DNA from: JAYSYM01 sp964543475
GTDB lineage: Bacteria; Bdellovibrionota; Bdellovibrionia; Bdellovibrionales; JAMPXM01
Length of the DNA stretch: 64,000 nucleotides
Assembly: GCA_964543475.1 (NCBI GenBank)
Contig: CAZIYJ010000012.1
Location: 1 to 64,000, forward strand
Direction: 5' to 3'
Part shown: positions 53,067 to 60,973 of the stretch, piece by piece
How the letters are laid out: every line of letters begins with the position of its first letter
Numbering within the stretch: position 1 is the stretch's first letter
Position numbers and translations under genes: made by a program
The notes under the pieces: generated by a model
The model's database searches: none
The model's input: only the letters and a program-made list of their open reading frames with translations
Told to the model about the DNA's origin: nothing

Positions 53067-53538
53067 AGTAGAATTTTAAAACCTCATACTCTTTGTCAGT
53101 TTTAGGACTTCGTACTTGGATTAGATCACCAGTCTTTTTTCCGATCAAGGCGCGTGCAACCGGAGAGATAATTGAAATCTTGCCAGCTTTTACGTCCGCT
53201 TCATCAACTCCAACGATTTGGTATTCAACTTTTTCGTCAGTCTCAAGATCAACCATCTGAACGTGAGCACCAAAAACGATGCGATCGGCTTTAATAGTCG
53301 AAGGGTCAATCACTTCTGCGCCAGCAATCTGACCTTGTACTTCAGCAATGCGACCTTCGATCATCGATTGGCGCTCTTTTGCAGCTTCGTACTCAGCGTT
53401 TTCTGAAATATCGCCGTGGCTGCGCGCTTCTTCGATCGCTTTAATAACACTTGGGCGCTCTACGTGTAATAGACGCTTAAGTTCTTCTTCTAATTTAGCT
53501 TTGCCTTTAATAGTAATCGGCAATCGATCAGCTGACAT
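53059..53538 (-). CDS. greA: Transcription elongation factor GreA
   Basis: GreA rescues backtracked RNA polymerase by stimulating transcript cleavage. The 159-residue protein has a coiled-coil N-terminal domain with the acidic tip GDISENAEYEAAKERQ, and a C-terminal FKBP-like domain with SPVARALIGKKTGD. GreA is favoured over GreB by length and by the tip sequence. It leads the small operon with the AsmA-like gene. Confidence 0.94.
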   Translation of the reverse strand: MSADRLPITIKGKAKLEEELKRLLHVERPSVIKAIEEARSHGDISENAEYEAAKERQSMIEGRIAEVQGQIAGAEVIDPSTIKADRIVFGAHVQMVDLETDEKVEYQIVGVDEADVKAGKISIISPVARALIGKKTGDLIQVRSPKTDKEYEVLKFYFE

Positions 53539-53776
53539 TCAAACTCCAAAAGGTAGCTGCTACCAGAGTGTAGCAATACTGCGTTAACAGAACCGTAATG
53601 CGATTTCTGTAAAATGAAGCTCAGTGTTATACACACTGGTTTAGCGACCGGCAATCAAAAGCTCTAGCCCAGAACGCATAAATTCGATTTGACGAGTGCC
53701 TGTCCCTGTTATCTTGTGAAATTCTCATTTTAGCGATTTATCGGCTGGCGCTGTTTTCCGATGAGATTGAACTAGA

Positions 53777-54781
53777 ATGCTAAAAGACATCGCCCGCAAA
53801 CTACATGCAGCACGCTCGATCATCCTCACTACTCACCGTCACTGCGATGGCGATGGCTTGGGCGCACAGATCGCACTCTTTCACGCGCTTAAAAAAGCCG
53901 GCAAGAAAGTCCGCGTTCTTAACGTCGACGACACTCCCAAAAAATATTCGTTCTTAGATACTTCGATCGTTCAAGCTTATGAAGGAGCGCACGACGCAAT
54001 CACTGATGCCGATCTTGCGATCGTCTTCGATACTAACGATCACCGTTTACTCGAGCCTCTTTTTGGCGACTTAAGAAAGCGCGACGTCGAAGTTTTGTTT
54101 ATCGATCACCATCCGATTTTGAAAAAAGGTCCTGAACCAACAAAAGGTTCATGGATTGACGCAAGCGCCGCAAGCACCGGCGAAATGGCGTTTCATTTAG
54201 TAAACGAACTCGGAATTAAACTCGACGCAAAGATCGCCCGCGCAATTTACACAGCAATTGTTTTCGATACGCAGCTCTTTAGGTTCGTTCGCAGCTCTCC
54301 GCAAACGCATTTGATCACGGCCGAATTGTTAAAGTATGACATTAAGGCTGAGGAGATACATCGCGGACTTTTCTCGAATTACTCTCCGCAAAAGATGGCC
54401 TTGCTTGCTACAGCTTTGAATCAAATCGAATACTTTAGTGACGGCAAGATTGCGTTCTTGAAATTGAAGGCCCAGGACTTTAAGAACTTAGGCCTAGAGT
54501 CTGATGCCTCGCGCGACCTGATCGATTTTATCATGAACATTGAAACTCTCGAATGCGCCATCATCTTACGAGAAGATGCTCCAGAAACTTTTAAATTGAG
54601 TTTGAGGAGTAAGGGCCGTTTTGAGATCTCGCAAGTTGCCGAACGCTTAGGCGGCGGTGGCCACCCATTTTCTGCAGGAGCGACTTTGCTAGGACCCTAT
54701 GATAAGGTCAAAGCAGATGTCTTAAAACTCTTAGAGGAATCGTTGGGTGGAGCCCGCTCCCCCGGTTATGAGTCAGCCTAA
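53777..54781 (+). CDS. DHH-family phosphoesterase (NrnA-like)
   Basis: The 334-residue protein belongs to the DHH/DHHA1 family. It has HRHCDGDGLGAQIAL, FDTNDHRLLEP, IDHHPILKK with the DHH motif, and a DHHA1 end with GGGGHPFSAGA. Members of this group degrade nanoRNA and 3'-phosphoadenosine phosphate (NrnA). Family and size fit this, but the closely related c-di-AMP or pRpp-type phosphatases cannot be excluded. It overlaps the BFD-like gene by 14 nt and is likely coexpressed. Confidence 0.85.
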   Translation: MLKDIARKLHAARSIILTTHRHCDGDGLGAQIALFHALKKAGKKVRVLNVDDTPKKYSFLDTSIVQAYEGAHDAITDADLAIVFDTNDHRLLEPLFGDLRKRDVEVLFIDHHPILKKGPEPTKGSWIDASAASTGEMAFHLVNELGIKLDAKIARAIYTAIVFDTQLFRFVRSSPQTHLITAELLKYDIKAEEIHRGLFSNYSPQKMALLATALNQIEYFSDGKIAFLKLKAQDFKNLGLESDASRDLIDFIMNIETLECAIILREDAPETFKLSLRSKGRFEISQVAERLGGGGHPFSAGATLLGPYDKVKADVLKLLEESLGGARSPGYESA

Positions 54782-55016
54782 AAACAAAAAAGATATTGTC
54801 TGTCTCTGTAACAACGTCGATCGCACGACGATTGAAGATGCTATTCGCAACGGCGCAGACACTCTCAACAAAATCTTTGACCGCACAACTGCGGGAGTTG
54901 GTCCTTGCGGTGGCTCGTGTCGCCGCAAGCTCGGCCCCATGCTCGATTCTTATCTAACTTGCGGGGCTTTCCCTGTTCCGCAGCCGAAAAATCAGAACAA
55001 GAAAAAGCGCGCCTAA
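54768..55016 (+). CDS. BFD-like [2Fe-2S] protein (bacterioferritin-associated ferredoxin type)
   Basis: I start at the ATG at 54768; a GTG at 54747 lies further inside the upstream gene. The 82-residue protein has IVCLCNNVDRTT with CxC and VGPCGGSCRR with CxxxC, the four ligands of the BFD-like [2Fe-2S] domain. A basic tail (KNQNKKKRA) follows. It may assist iron release or assembly of another iron protein, but no bacterioferritin gene is nearby (dps lies 12 kb away). A decayed copy lies at 55786. Confidence 0.85.
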   Translation: MSQPKNKKDIVCLCNNVDRTTIEDAIRNGADTLNKIFDRTTAGVGPCGGSCRRKLGPMLDSYLTCGAFPVPQPKNQNKKKRA

Positions 55017-55018
55017 GC

Positions 55019-55459
55019 CTAGTCTTCGGTTTCAAAAATTTGGTCTATACCAAACTCGTCGCCATAAACCTTTTTAAGCATCACAAGAGTCGCAAGCGTC
55101 GGATTCGAATCAACTTCCTCTAATCGTTGATAGCTATAGAGGTTATTGAGCGACAACTTCTCTTGAATCTGTTTTTGAGTGTAGCCATGCCTGAGTCGTA
55201 AATTTCTAATATTCACAGCCAAAGCAACTTTAGGATCGACAGGGATTGCTATCACATTAGAAGGCTTTTTCTTAAAATCTTTTGGCGGCGGGAAGATAAT
55301 CTTCGAGCTCTCGGGCTCCGACAAAAATAGATTCAGAGCTTCCCTCAAATTCACTTCAAGCTTCTTTCTCGAGCTCGCCTGGCTAACACAACCCTTGATC
55401 TCAATACACTCAGCCCAAAAACCCGAGCCTTCTTTGTGGACTTTGAAGTGATATTTCAT
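55019..55459 (-). CDS. hicB: HicB-family antitoxin with XRE helix-turn-helix
   Basis: HicB neutralises HicA and represses the operon. The 146-residue protein has an N-terminal HicB fold (MKYHFKVHKEGSGFWAECIE) and a C-terminal XRE-type helix-turn-helix (LRLRHGYTQKQIQEKLSLNN). Its start overlaps the hicA stop as ATGA, and GGGGG lies upstream. The HTH is expected to bind the palindrome at 55654. It is larger than minimal HicB because of the DNA-binding domain. Confidence 0.9.
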   Translation of the reverse strand: MKYHFKVHKEGSGFWAECIEIKGCVSQASSRKKLEVNLREALNLFLSEPESSKIIFPPPKDFKKKPSNVIAIPVDPKVALAVNIRNLRLRHGYTQKQIQEKLSLNNLYSYQRLEEVDSNPTLATLVMLKKVYGDEFGIDQIFETED

Positions 55460-55650
55460 TTCCGCCCCCTCAGTCGCTTAATAAGCTTGTGCTCTAGACC
55501 CGCCTTAAGCTCTTTATGCATCGGTATCGTTTCCCTGAGATCGCCTTTGCCCATGATCACATGCGACCCATTTTGCCTTAAAGCGAGCCAACCATTTTTT
55601 TCATAGAGCTTCTTCATTGCTCTCCCACTCATCGGCACTGGCAACTCCAT
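55456..55650 (-). CDS. hicA: HicA-family mRNA interferase toxin
   Basis: HicA is a small dsRBD-like ribonuclease that cleaves mRNA. The 64-residue protein reads GSHVIMGKGDLRETIPMHKE, with the catalytic His in GSHV and the conserved IPxHxEL. The first residues MELPVPMSGRAMKK also match the usual HicA start, which supports the ATG at 55650. An ATG at 55632 and a GTG at 55638 are alternatives. The ATG lies only three bases after the operator palindrome, so the mRNA would have almost no leader. Confidence 0.92.
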   Translation of the reverse strand: MELPVPMSGRAMKKLYEKNGWLALRQNGSHVIMGKGDLRETIPMHKELKAGLEHKLIKRLRGRK

Positions 55651-55653
55651 TAT

Positions 55654-55679
55654 AGTATACCAATTATAGTTGGTATACT
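55654..55679 (-). promoter_or_regulatory. Palindromic hicAB operator-promoter
   Basis: AGTATACCAA (55654-55663 on the plus strand) and TTGGTATACT (55670-55679) are perfect 10-bp inverted arms around a six-base spacer. On the minus strand TATAAT (55668-55663) sits at the centre, so HicB bound to the palindrome would cover the -10 box. A second TATAAT runs into the ATG (55654-55649). The -35 region is weak. This is a textbook autorepression layout. Confidence 0.8.
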
Positions 55680-55785
55680 GACTTTTAAATATTTATTTTT
55701 ATCTGAGCGCAGAGGCTAATCTTAAATGCATAAGCAAATGCCGTACGAGCTCTACGACCCGCCAGAATGAATCTGAAGCCGCAAG

Positions 55786-56021
55786 ATGTCCGGGACAGTT
55801 AAAGAAATCGTTTGCCTGTGCGAAAACATCGATCGCTCCACTTTCGAAGTTCCTATTTTTAACGGTGCAGACTCACTCAACAGAATCTTCTATCGCACTA
55901 CTTTGGCGTCGGGACCGGTGCCGGTCCTTTTCGCCGCAAACAAAAACCAGGAGGAGTGTTCGAATTGCCTGCGATTTGCAAAAAGTGCCGAAATGGCGTG
56001 TACTTCTTTCCGCTAAACTAA
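55786..56021 (+). pseudogene. Decayed copy of the BFD-like gene
   Basis: The first 40 or so residues (EIVCLCENIDRSTFE, then NGADSLNRIFYRTT) clearly align with the BFD-like protein at 54768 (IVCLCNNVDRTTIED, NGADTLNKIFDRTT). A shift in frame near 55911-55914 then gives GAGPFRRKQKPGG in the +2 frame, matching VGPCGGSCRRKLG without the second Cys pair. The shifted frame goes on to CKKCRNGVYFFPLN and a stop at 56021. The first frame stops at 56016. It cannot bind a [2Fe-2S] cluster. It lies on the other side of hicAB from its parent. Confidence 0.75.
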
Positions 56022-56096
56022 ACAAGCTCTACTTAATTGCACTTGGCGCAGGCTTGCCGATTGCTCTACACCCCAGTGTTAACAATAGGGGTATTT

Positions 56097-56339
56097 ATGC
56101 TTTCTACTAAAACTTTAATCAGCTTAGCCTGTATTCTTTCAAACAAAGGTGATCTAAACACAAATTCTTTGGAGGCGCAGCTCACAAGCGAAGAGCGCAC
56201 GAAACTTTCCAAAGTTATCGAGGCAGGCGCGTGTCTACCACCTGATGTAGACATACTGATAGAAAAAACAAAAATTCGAATTCAAAGTGGTGAAATAAAT
56301 AATCCACAAGGATCAACTAATCCGACGAGGGAATGCTGA
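56097..56339 (+). CDS. 80-residue protein heading the SBP/YcaO/kinase cassette
   Basis: I start at the ATG at 56097, behind AGGGG; the ATG at 56037 reads through decayed DNA. It has a short hydrophobic N-terminus (TLISLACILS), a helical middle (SEERTKLSKVIEAGACLPPD), and a polar tail (NNPQGSTNPTREC) that ends in cysteine. The stop lies one base before the start of the solute-binding protein. It is not recognised. It could be a secreted peptide or lipoprotein-like factor, or a precursor for the YcaO-like enzyme, because its tail has Ser, Thr and Cys. The latter is speculation. Confidence 0.5.
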   Translation: MLSTKTLISLACILSNKGDLNTNSLEAQLTSEERTKLSKVIEAGACLPPDVDILIEKTKIRIQSGEINNPQGSTNPTREC

Positions 56340-56340
56340 A

Positions 56341-57819
56341 ATGAAGTTTGCGATTGCTGGTATCGTTCTGATTTCAGCAATGTTCTTAATTTTCAACAAA
56401 GGAACATCTGCCCAAGTGGAGCAAGCAACTGAGACCTTAAAAGTTAGAATCACTGGCACCACGGCCATACCAGACTCTGCGAAGATCGAGTCTGCGGGCG
56501 ACTGGTATTATGCCGATCATATTTCCAGTGGCTTAGTTGCCTATGAAAATGAACAACGCAAATTCGCTCCTCTGTACGCGAGCGATTGGAATGTTTCCGC
56601 TGATGGCTCCCATGTTTTCAAACTTCGACCTAATATCAAATTTAGCGATGGAACTCCAATAACTACGAAGGACATCGCTTGGACAATAAAACGTCTGTTA
56701 ATTTTAAAAAGCTCGACTCATTTTCCACTTTGGGAATACGTAGTCGGCTGCGAGAGTCTCAAAACGCTAAATGATGATTGCAGTGGCTTGATCTATTCCA
56801 ATAGCGAAATTCGTATCAAACTTAAAACAATTAATGATTCATTTTTTCTTCAGCTAGCTTCACCAGAAACTGCAATATGGTCGGCGGATGATATGGACTC
56901 CACGACATGCAAAATTGCTCCAACAAAGTTTTCTGGCCCATACTCAGTAGCGACCTTAACTTCAGAATCTGCGACATTAGTAAGAAATGAAAACTCGCCG
57001 ATTTCTCAGAAGTTCAAAAATTCACCTCGATCAATCATATTGAAAGCGATACCATTAAAGGCAATAGATGAATCTCTTGTAGATCGAACTATCGATCTCG
57101 CAGTTCGCTCGTACAAACCGTACCAGACAGTCAACTGGGCGAGTCATGGACTAAGAGTGCAAAGTACCACGCCCTCTTCGATTATCTACCTACAGGGTAC
57201 TGGGAATGCCGCTCAGGTTGGACAGGACTTTGTCGAGGCCCTTTGGAGACTTAATTCAGATACCGTCATCAGCCCAGCCGAGACATTCTTGCCTTTTTCG
57301 AAAACCACTTCAATTTCCAAAGACGAATTTCTTCAGTCGCTTCCACCTTCGACGTCAAAGACCATAAGATTAATAGGTCCCGAGGGTTTTTTCAGCGATG
57401 GCTTGATCGATTTAATCAAATCGGCCGGATTATCTGTTCAAGCTGATCTGCAGTTCACTTTTGTTCCATCCAAAGAATGGTTCGCAGCTTTCGAAGATCC
57501 TAAAACAAAAGAAAAATTTGATTTCATCTTGAGTAGTTACGCAGCCTCTGAACGTTATCCCGCAGTCCAACTCCGATACATCACTCATCCGTTAGTGAAA
57601 CCTCCTATCGATCTGAAACTTGCGGAGTCTCCGACGATAACTGCGGATAACAGTGAAATTTTAAGGGACTACGAGAAATGGCTGCTTCGTAGCCAAGTTG
57701 CAATCCCTCTTTTTTTTAATGTTACGCAGTTCATCTTTAGAGAATCGCTGGATCTGGGCAACCAATCGCTTACCGATGCAGAAATAGAGCTTTGGCGAAT
57801 ACAGGAAAGTTCTCGATGA
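56341..57819 (+). CDS. Family-5 extracellular solute-binding protein (peptide type)
   Basis: The 492-residue protein has a signal peptide (FAIAGIVLISAMFLIFNKGTSA). The SBP_bac_5 fold shows LYASDWNVSADGSHVFKLRP, IKFSDGTPITTKDIAWTIK, and a late FDFILSSYAAS. This family usually carries oligopeptides, nickel or sugars to ABC transporters. No permease or ATPase gene is near, so it may sense rather than import. It is divergent from OppA in the ligand loops. It is joined to the YcaO-like gene by an ATGA overlap and follows the 80-aa protein by one base. Confidence 0.85.
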   Translation: MKFAIAGIVLISAMFLIFNKGTSAQVEQATETLKVRITGTTAIPDSAKIESAGDWYYADHISSGLVAYENEQRKFAPLYASDWNVSADGSHVFKLRPNIKFSDGTPITTKDIAWTIKRLLILKSSTHFPLWEYVVGCESLKTLNDDCSGLIYSNSEIRIKLKTINDSFFLQLASPETAIWSADDMDSTTCKIAPTKFSGPYSVATLTSESATLVRNENSPISQKFKNSPRSIILKAIPLKAIDESLVDRTIDLAVRSYKPYQTVNWASHGLRVQSTTPSSIIYLQGTGNAAQVGQDFVEALWRLNSDTVISPAETFLPFSKTTSISKDEFLQSLPPSTSKTIRLIGPEGFFSDGLIDLIKSAGLSVQADLQFTFVPSKEWFAAFEDPKTKEKFDFILSSYAASERYPAVQLRYITHPLVKPPIDLKLAESPTITADNSEILRDYEKWLLRSQVAIPLFFNVTQFIFRESLDLGNQSLTDAEIELWRIQESSR

Positions 57820-58742
57820 ACGAGGCAATAGATTTTAGAACCACACAAGACTGTCTCGTAGCAGATTTTCTTCGACTACAATTACCGCTCGCTGAATCTC
57901 AACTTCAGATTGGAACACTTTCCTATTCACTCTTTTCTACAGAAGGAATTGGTGGCCCTGCCCACGGTCGAGATCCTTTACGAAAATTAGCCCTAATTAA
58001 GTGCATTGCAGAACATTTTGAGCGGCAAGCAATGCAAGAGTACTTTTCCAAGTGTTTCCAAACTCCTAATACCTTTCGCAACAGCAATGGATGGGCTGCG
58101 CATTTCGACTTGGCTGCGGCGATGGCTGCGAGCAGAAATGAATTACTGGAACGACATCTTTTGCTTAAATCCTTTTTAAAATTTGGATGGGATGGCTTTT
58201 GTCTCAAGCACAGTTTTTCAATCGACGGACTCGAAATAAAACTTCTCACCTCAAGATTTGTCACTGAATCACGCATAAGCGGGATTGCTATTACTAAAGG
58301 ACAGTCGCAAAACGGTGTTTCCTTTGGTTATTGCAACGGCGAAAAAGGCCGACTCGGAAGTCTCGAATTTTGGAAGCCAGCAATTTTTGAATCTATCGAT
58401 AAACTTTTTGTTCTTGGTAACAATCGAATGCAAGTTGCCGAGAATGCTTCGTGGATTGAAAAAGGCATTCAACACTATTTAACCGAGCCGCTTTCAGTTT
58501 GCTTAAGCGACAACAGCTCGATATTGACTCCTGAACTGAATTACTGCACTGAAGTTTTCAACCTAAAATCCCGCCTGAACTTAAAAAGTCAATTTTGGGC
58601 AGCCCGAACTACTGCGAACAACGCAGTCCCATTGTTCGATACTGGGTGCTTGTCATCCGACGGCATTAGCTTTGTTAAGAGCGCCCTTGAAAACAATGGT
58701 ATCGACGCCTACCACCTTCCCCAAAGACATCCAATCTTATGA
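57816..58742 (+). CDS. Divergent YcaO-like protein
   Basis: I start at the ATG at 57816, which overlaps the SBP stop (ATGA) and follows AGGAAAG, giving 308 residues. Two blocks resemble the YcaO fold. The first is KCIAEHFER, with the ExxER of the ATP-binding Sx3ExxER motif (a Lys replaces the Ser). The second is NGWAAHFDLAAAMAAS followed by NELLER, as in the N-G-x-A and E-x-x-x-R block. YcaO enzymes use ATP to install azolines, thioamides or similar changes on peptide backbones, with a partner where needed. The sequence is very divergent, so activity is not certain. It is coupled to the kinase by another ATGA overlap. Confidence 0.6.
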   Translation: MNEAIDFRTTQDCLVADFLRLQLPLAESQLQIGTLSYSLFSTEGIGGPAHGRDPLRKLALIKCIAEHFERQAMQEYFSKCFQTPNTFRNSNGWAAHFDLAAAMAASRNELLERHLLLKSFLKFGWDGFCLKHSFSIDGLEIKLLTSRFVTESRISGIAITKGQSQNGVSFGYCNGEKGRLGSLEFWKPAIFESIDKLFVLGNNRMQVAENASWIEKGIQHYLTEPLSVCLSDNSSILTPELNYCTEVFNLKSRLNLKSQFWAARTTANNAVPLFDTGCLSSDGISFVKSALENNGIDAYHLPQRHPIL

Positions 58743-60049
58743 TAAGCCAAAGGTTTAAAGTATTTCTTTGTGCGATTTTTTTGGCAATCGCATTTACTTG
58801 GTCAAGTCGATTGATCCAAGAGTCTTCTCGAGCGAAATTTACTTCGATCATGTGTGAATCCGTTGCAAATTACCTAGAAACTGGAAGCTTAAGGCCGGCC
58901 TACGAAGTCATGAGCTTCAGCACTTCGCGCATGTATCCGGGCAGTTGCGTAACGATTGCAGATCAAGGTCGCAAGTTCTCCCCTGCATGTATCGATACGG
59001 TTAAAAGTTATGAGACTCATAGCTGCTTGGTAGCTGGTAACAAAGGGGTCAGAGCAGAAGCTCACTATCCCATTTCACGGTTTTTCAGCATGAACTTCAT
59101 TCTTATAGCAGCGACTATTTTCTCAATATCGCTCATGCTGATGACTGCTTTATCAAAATTCGCTGCGGCCATCCGCAAAGAAATGGATCAATCGGTTGCT
59201 AGGCTTTTCGAGAATCAAACACAGCCAGCAAGCTTAAGTGATCGGATATTAAGAACAGTGGGCGCATCGAATAAAATTCAAGCAAATACACAAAACTTAG
59301 AGCGGTCGATCTCGGCCTTCAAACTCAAACTGAAGCGAGAAGCTGAGCTTCGCGCCATTCAGGATGAAATTAGCGAGCGAAATAATAATTATATTTCGAA
59401 GGCAGTTCAAATTCGTCATGATATGGCTGCACCAATTGGAGCTCTTATTTCATTGAAGCCAAAATTACAAACCGACTTTGCGGCAACCCAGATGATGAAT
59501 GAATCTATTCGCAGGTTAAAACTGATGATGGACGATCTCTCAACAGTGACCCGTGAGACATTTTTTCTTCGTCCTGAATTAATTCAAGCTGTTGTCGACG
59601 AAGTGGTCTCGCATTTGTCTCCTCAGATAGATAGCAGCCGGACTAAAATTATTGTCCAATCGCAGAGGCACGACATCATTGCTGCAATCGATGCCGAGAA
59701 AATGAAACGTCTGCTGACGAACCTAATCATCAACGCAATAGAGGCGTCAGCAAAAGTAATAATCATTAAAGTAGATTCAAAATCTGATCTAGTTCAGATC
59801 GACTTGATCGATAATGGAACAGGAGTTCCCGCAGAAATAAGACACGCTCTCTTTAAAAAAGGTTCCAGTTACGGAAAGCCTGCTGGAAATGGGCTAGGTC
59901 TATACTATGCGAAGGAGACATTGCGAGCGTGGCACGGTGACGTCGAGATAGAACACTTAACAGTTGGAACGAAGCTTCGAATTCGATTGCCGACTCTGTC
60001 GCTCGACCCTGAATTCAGTCAGTCCGCGGACCACTCATATCAACTTTAA
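58739..60049 (+). CDS. Sensor histidine kinase of the SBP/YcaO cassette
   Basis: The 436-residue kinase has a first membrane helix (VFLCAIFLAIAFTW), an extracytoplasmic domain of about 85 residues with four cysteines (MCESVA, GSCVTI, PACIDT, HSCLVA), and a second helix (FILIAATIFSISLMLM). A coiled linker leads to the H-box with H227 in RHDMAAPIGAL. The ATPase part has NLIINAIEAS (N box), DNGTGVP (G1) and GNGLGLYYAKE (G2). No response regulator is encoded beside it, so the partner is elsewhere. It overlaps pdxJ by 15 nt at the 3' ends. Confidence 0.9.
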   Translation: MISQRFKVFLCAIFLAIAFTWSSRLIQESSRAKFTSIMCESVANYLETGSLRPAYEVMSFSTSRMYPGSCVTIADQGRKFSPACIDTVKSYETHSCLVAGNKGVRAEAHYPISRFFSMNFILIAATIFSISLMLMTALSKFAAAIRKEMDQSVARLFENQTQPASLSDRILRTVGASNKIQANTQNLERSISAFKLKLKREAELRAIQDEISERNNNYISKAVQIRHDMAAPIGALISLKPKLQTDFAATQMMNESIRRLKLMMDDLSTVTRETFFLRPELIQAVVDEVVSHLSPQIDSSRTKIIVQSQRHDIIAAIDAEKMKRLLTNLIINAIEASAKVIIIKVDSKSDLVQIDLIDNGTGVPAEIRHALFKKGSSYGKPAGNGLGLYYAKETLRAWHGDVEIEHLTVGTKLRIRLPTLSLDPEFSQSADHSYQL

Positions 60050-60757
60050 AAGATACTCTCTAGTAACCTGTTCGAGCCCAAGATATAGGGCATCTGCAAT
60101 TAAAGCATGGCCGATTGAGACTTCGGCGATGATTGGGATTTCTTTTACTAAGTGATTCAGGTTTTTTAAACTGAGGTCGTGGCCGGCGTTGATTTCGAGG
60201 CCGAGAGCGTGCGCGCGATAGGCGGTATCTTTGTACTCAGCGGTCACTTTGGATTGCAAAGGAGTTCCGAAGGCGTCAGCGTAGTCTTCGGTGTAGAGTT
60301 CGATGCGGTCGCAGCCGAGTTTTACAAGAGTAGCAAAGTCAGCGTCAGAGGTTCCGGGATCTACGAAGACTGATGATCGCACTCCCCACTTCTTTAACGA
60401 CGCTAAAACTCCAGCTAGTTGTTTTTCGTTTGCAGAAATATTCCAACCTGCGTTGCTTGTGATTGCTTCAGGGGGATCAGGCACTAACGTGCACTGAGCA
60501 GGTCGAACTTCGTCGATCATCTTCATGAAATCATCTGAAGGATAACCTTCAACGTTTAACTCAACTGAAATTGCTTTTTTGAGTGCGTAGACATCTGTTT
60601 TGCGGATGTGTCGCTCGTCGGGCCGCGGATGAACGGTAATTCCATGCGCGCCAAACTTTATTAGATCAAGACTCACCTGCAAAACATCGGGATTGTTTTT
60701 GCCGCGAGAGTTCCGAAGTGTTGCAACCTTGTTTACATTAACGCTGAGTTTGGTCAT
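60035..60757 (-). CDS. pdxJ: Pyridoxine 5'-phosphate synthase
   Basis: PdxJ forms pyridoxine phosphate from 1-deoxy-D-xylulose 5-phosphate and 3-amino-2-oxopropyl phosphate, the last step in the DXP-dependent vitamin B6 path. The 240-residue TIM barrel shows LSVNVNKVATLRNSRG, GITVHPRPDERHIR, TLVPDPPEAITSN, VFVDPGTSD, and GLEINAGHDLSLKN with the conserved active-site residues. It has its own promoter side facing the PhcB-like gene. Confidence 0.95.
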   Translation of the reverse strand: MTKLSVNVNKVATLRNSRGKNNPDVLQVSLDLIKFGAHGITVHPRPDERHIRKTDVYALKKAISVELNVEGYPSDDFMKMIDEVRPAQCTLVPDPPEAITSNAGWNISANEKQLAGVLASLKKWGVRSSVFVDPGTSDADFATLVKLGCDRIELYTEDYADAFGTPLQSKVTAEYKDTAYRAHALGLEINAGHDLSLKNLNHLVKEIPIIAEVSIGHALIADALYLGLEQVTREYLLKLI

Positions 60758-60973
60758 TGTGAGCCCCGACTGTTGGTTGAATAGCTATGCCTTTGTCGGT
60801 GAAAGATTGCAATGCCGACGCTGATCTGACTTTTGAATTTATAGGATTTTAGTCGAGTTTCTTGCCATTAGAGAGCGAGTTTACAGTCTAGTTTTGTGCT
60901 TTACGGCAAACCTTTGCGCTCTAGTTATGCAGTTTTCCAAGGGATTTTCCGATTTTAAAGTGTGGAGGACTCT

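Noticed and set aside
56037..56096. Extended N-terminus of the 80-aa protein
   Set aside because: No ribosome-binding site. AGGGG lies before the ATG at 56097, and the extension reads from decayed DNA.
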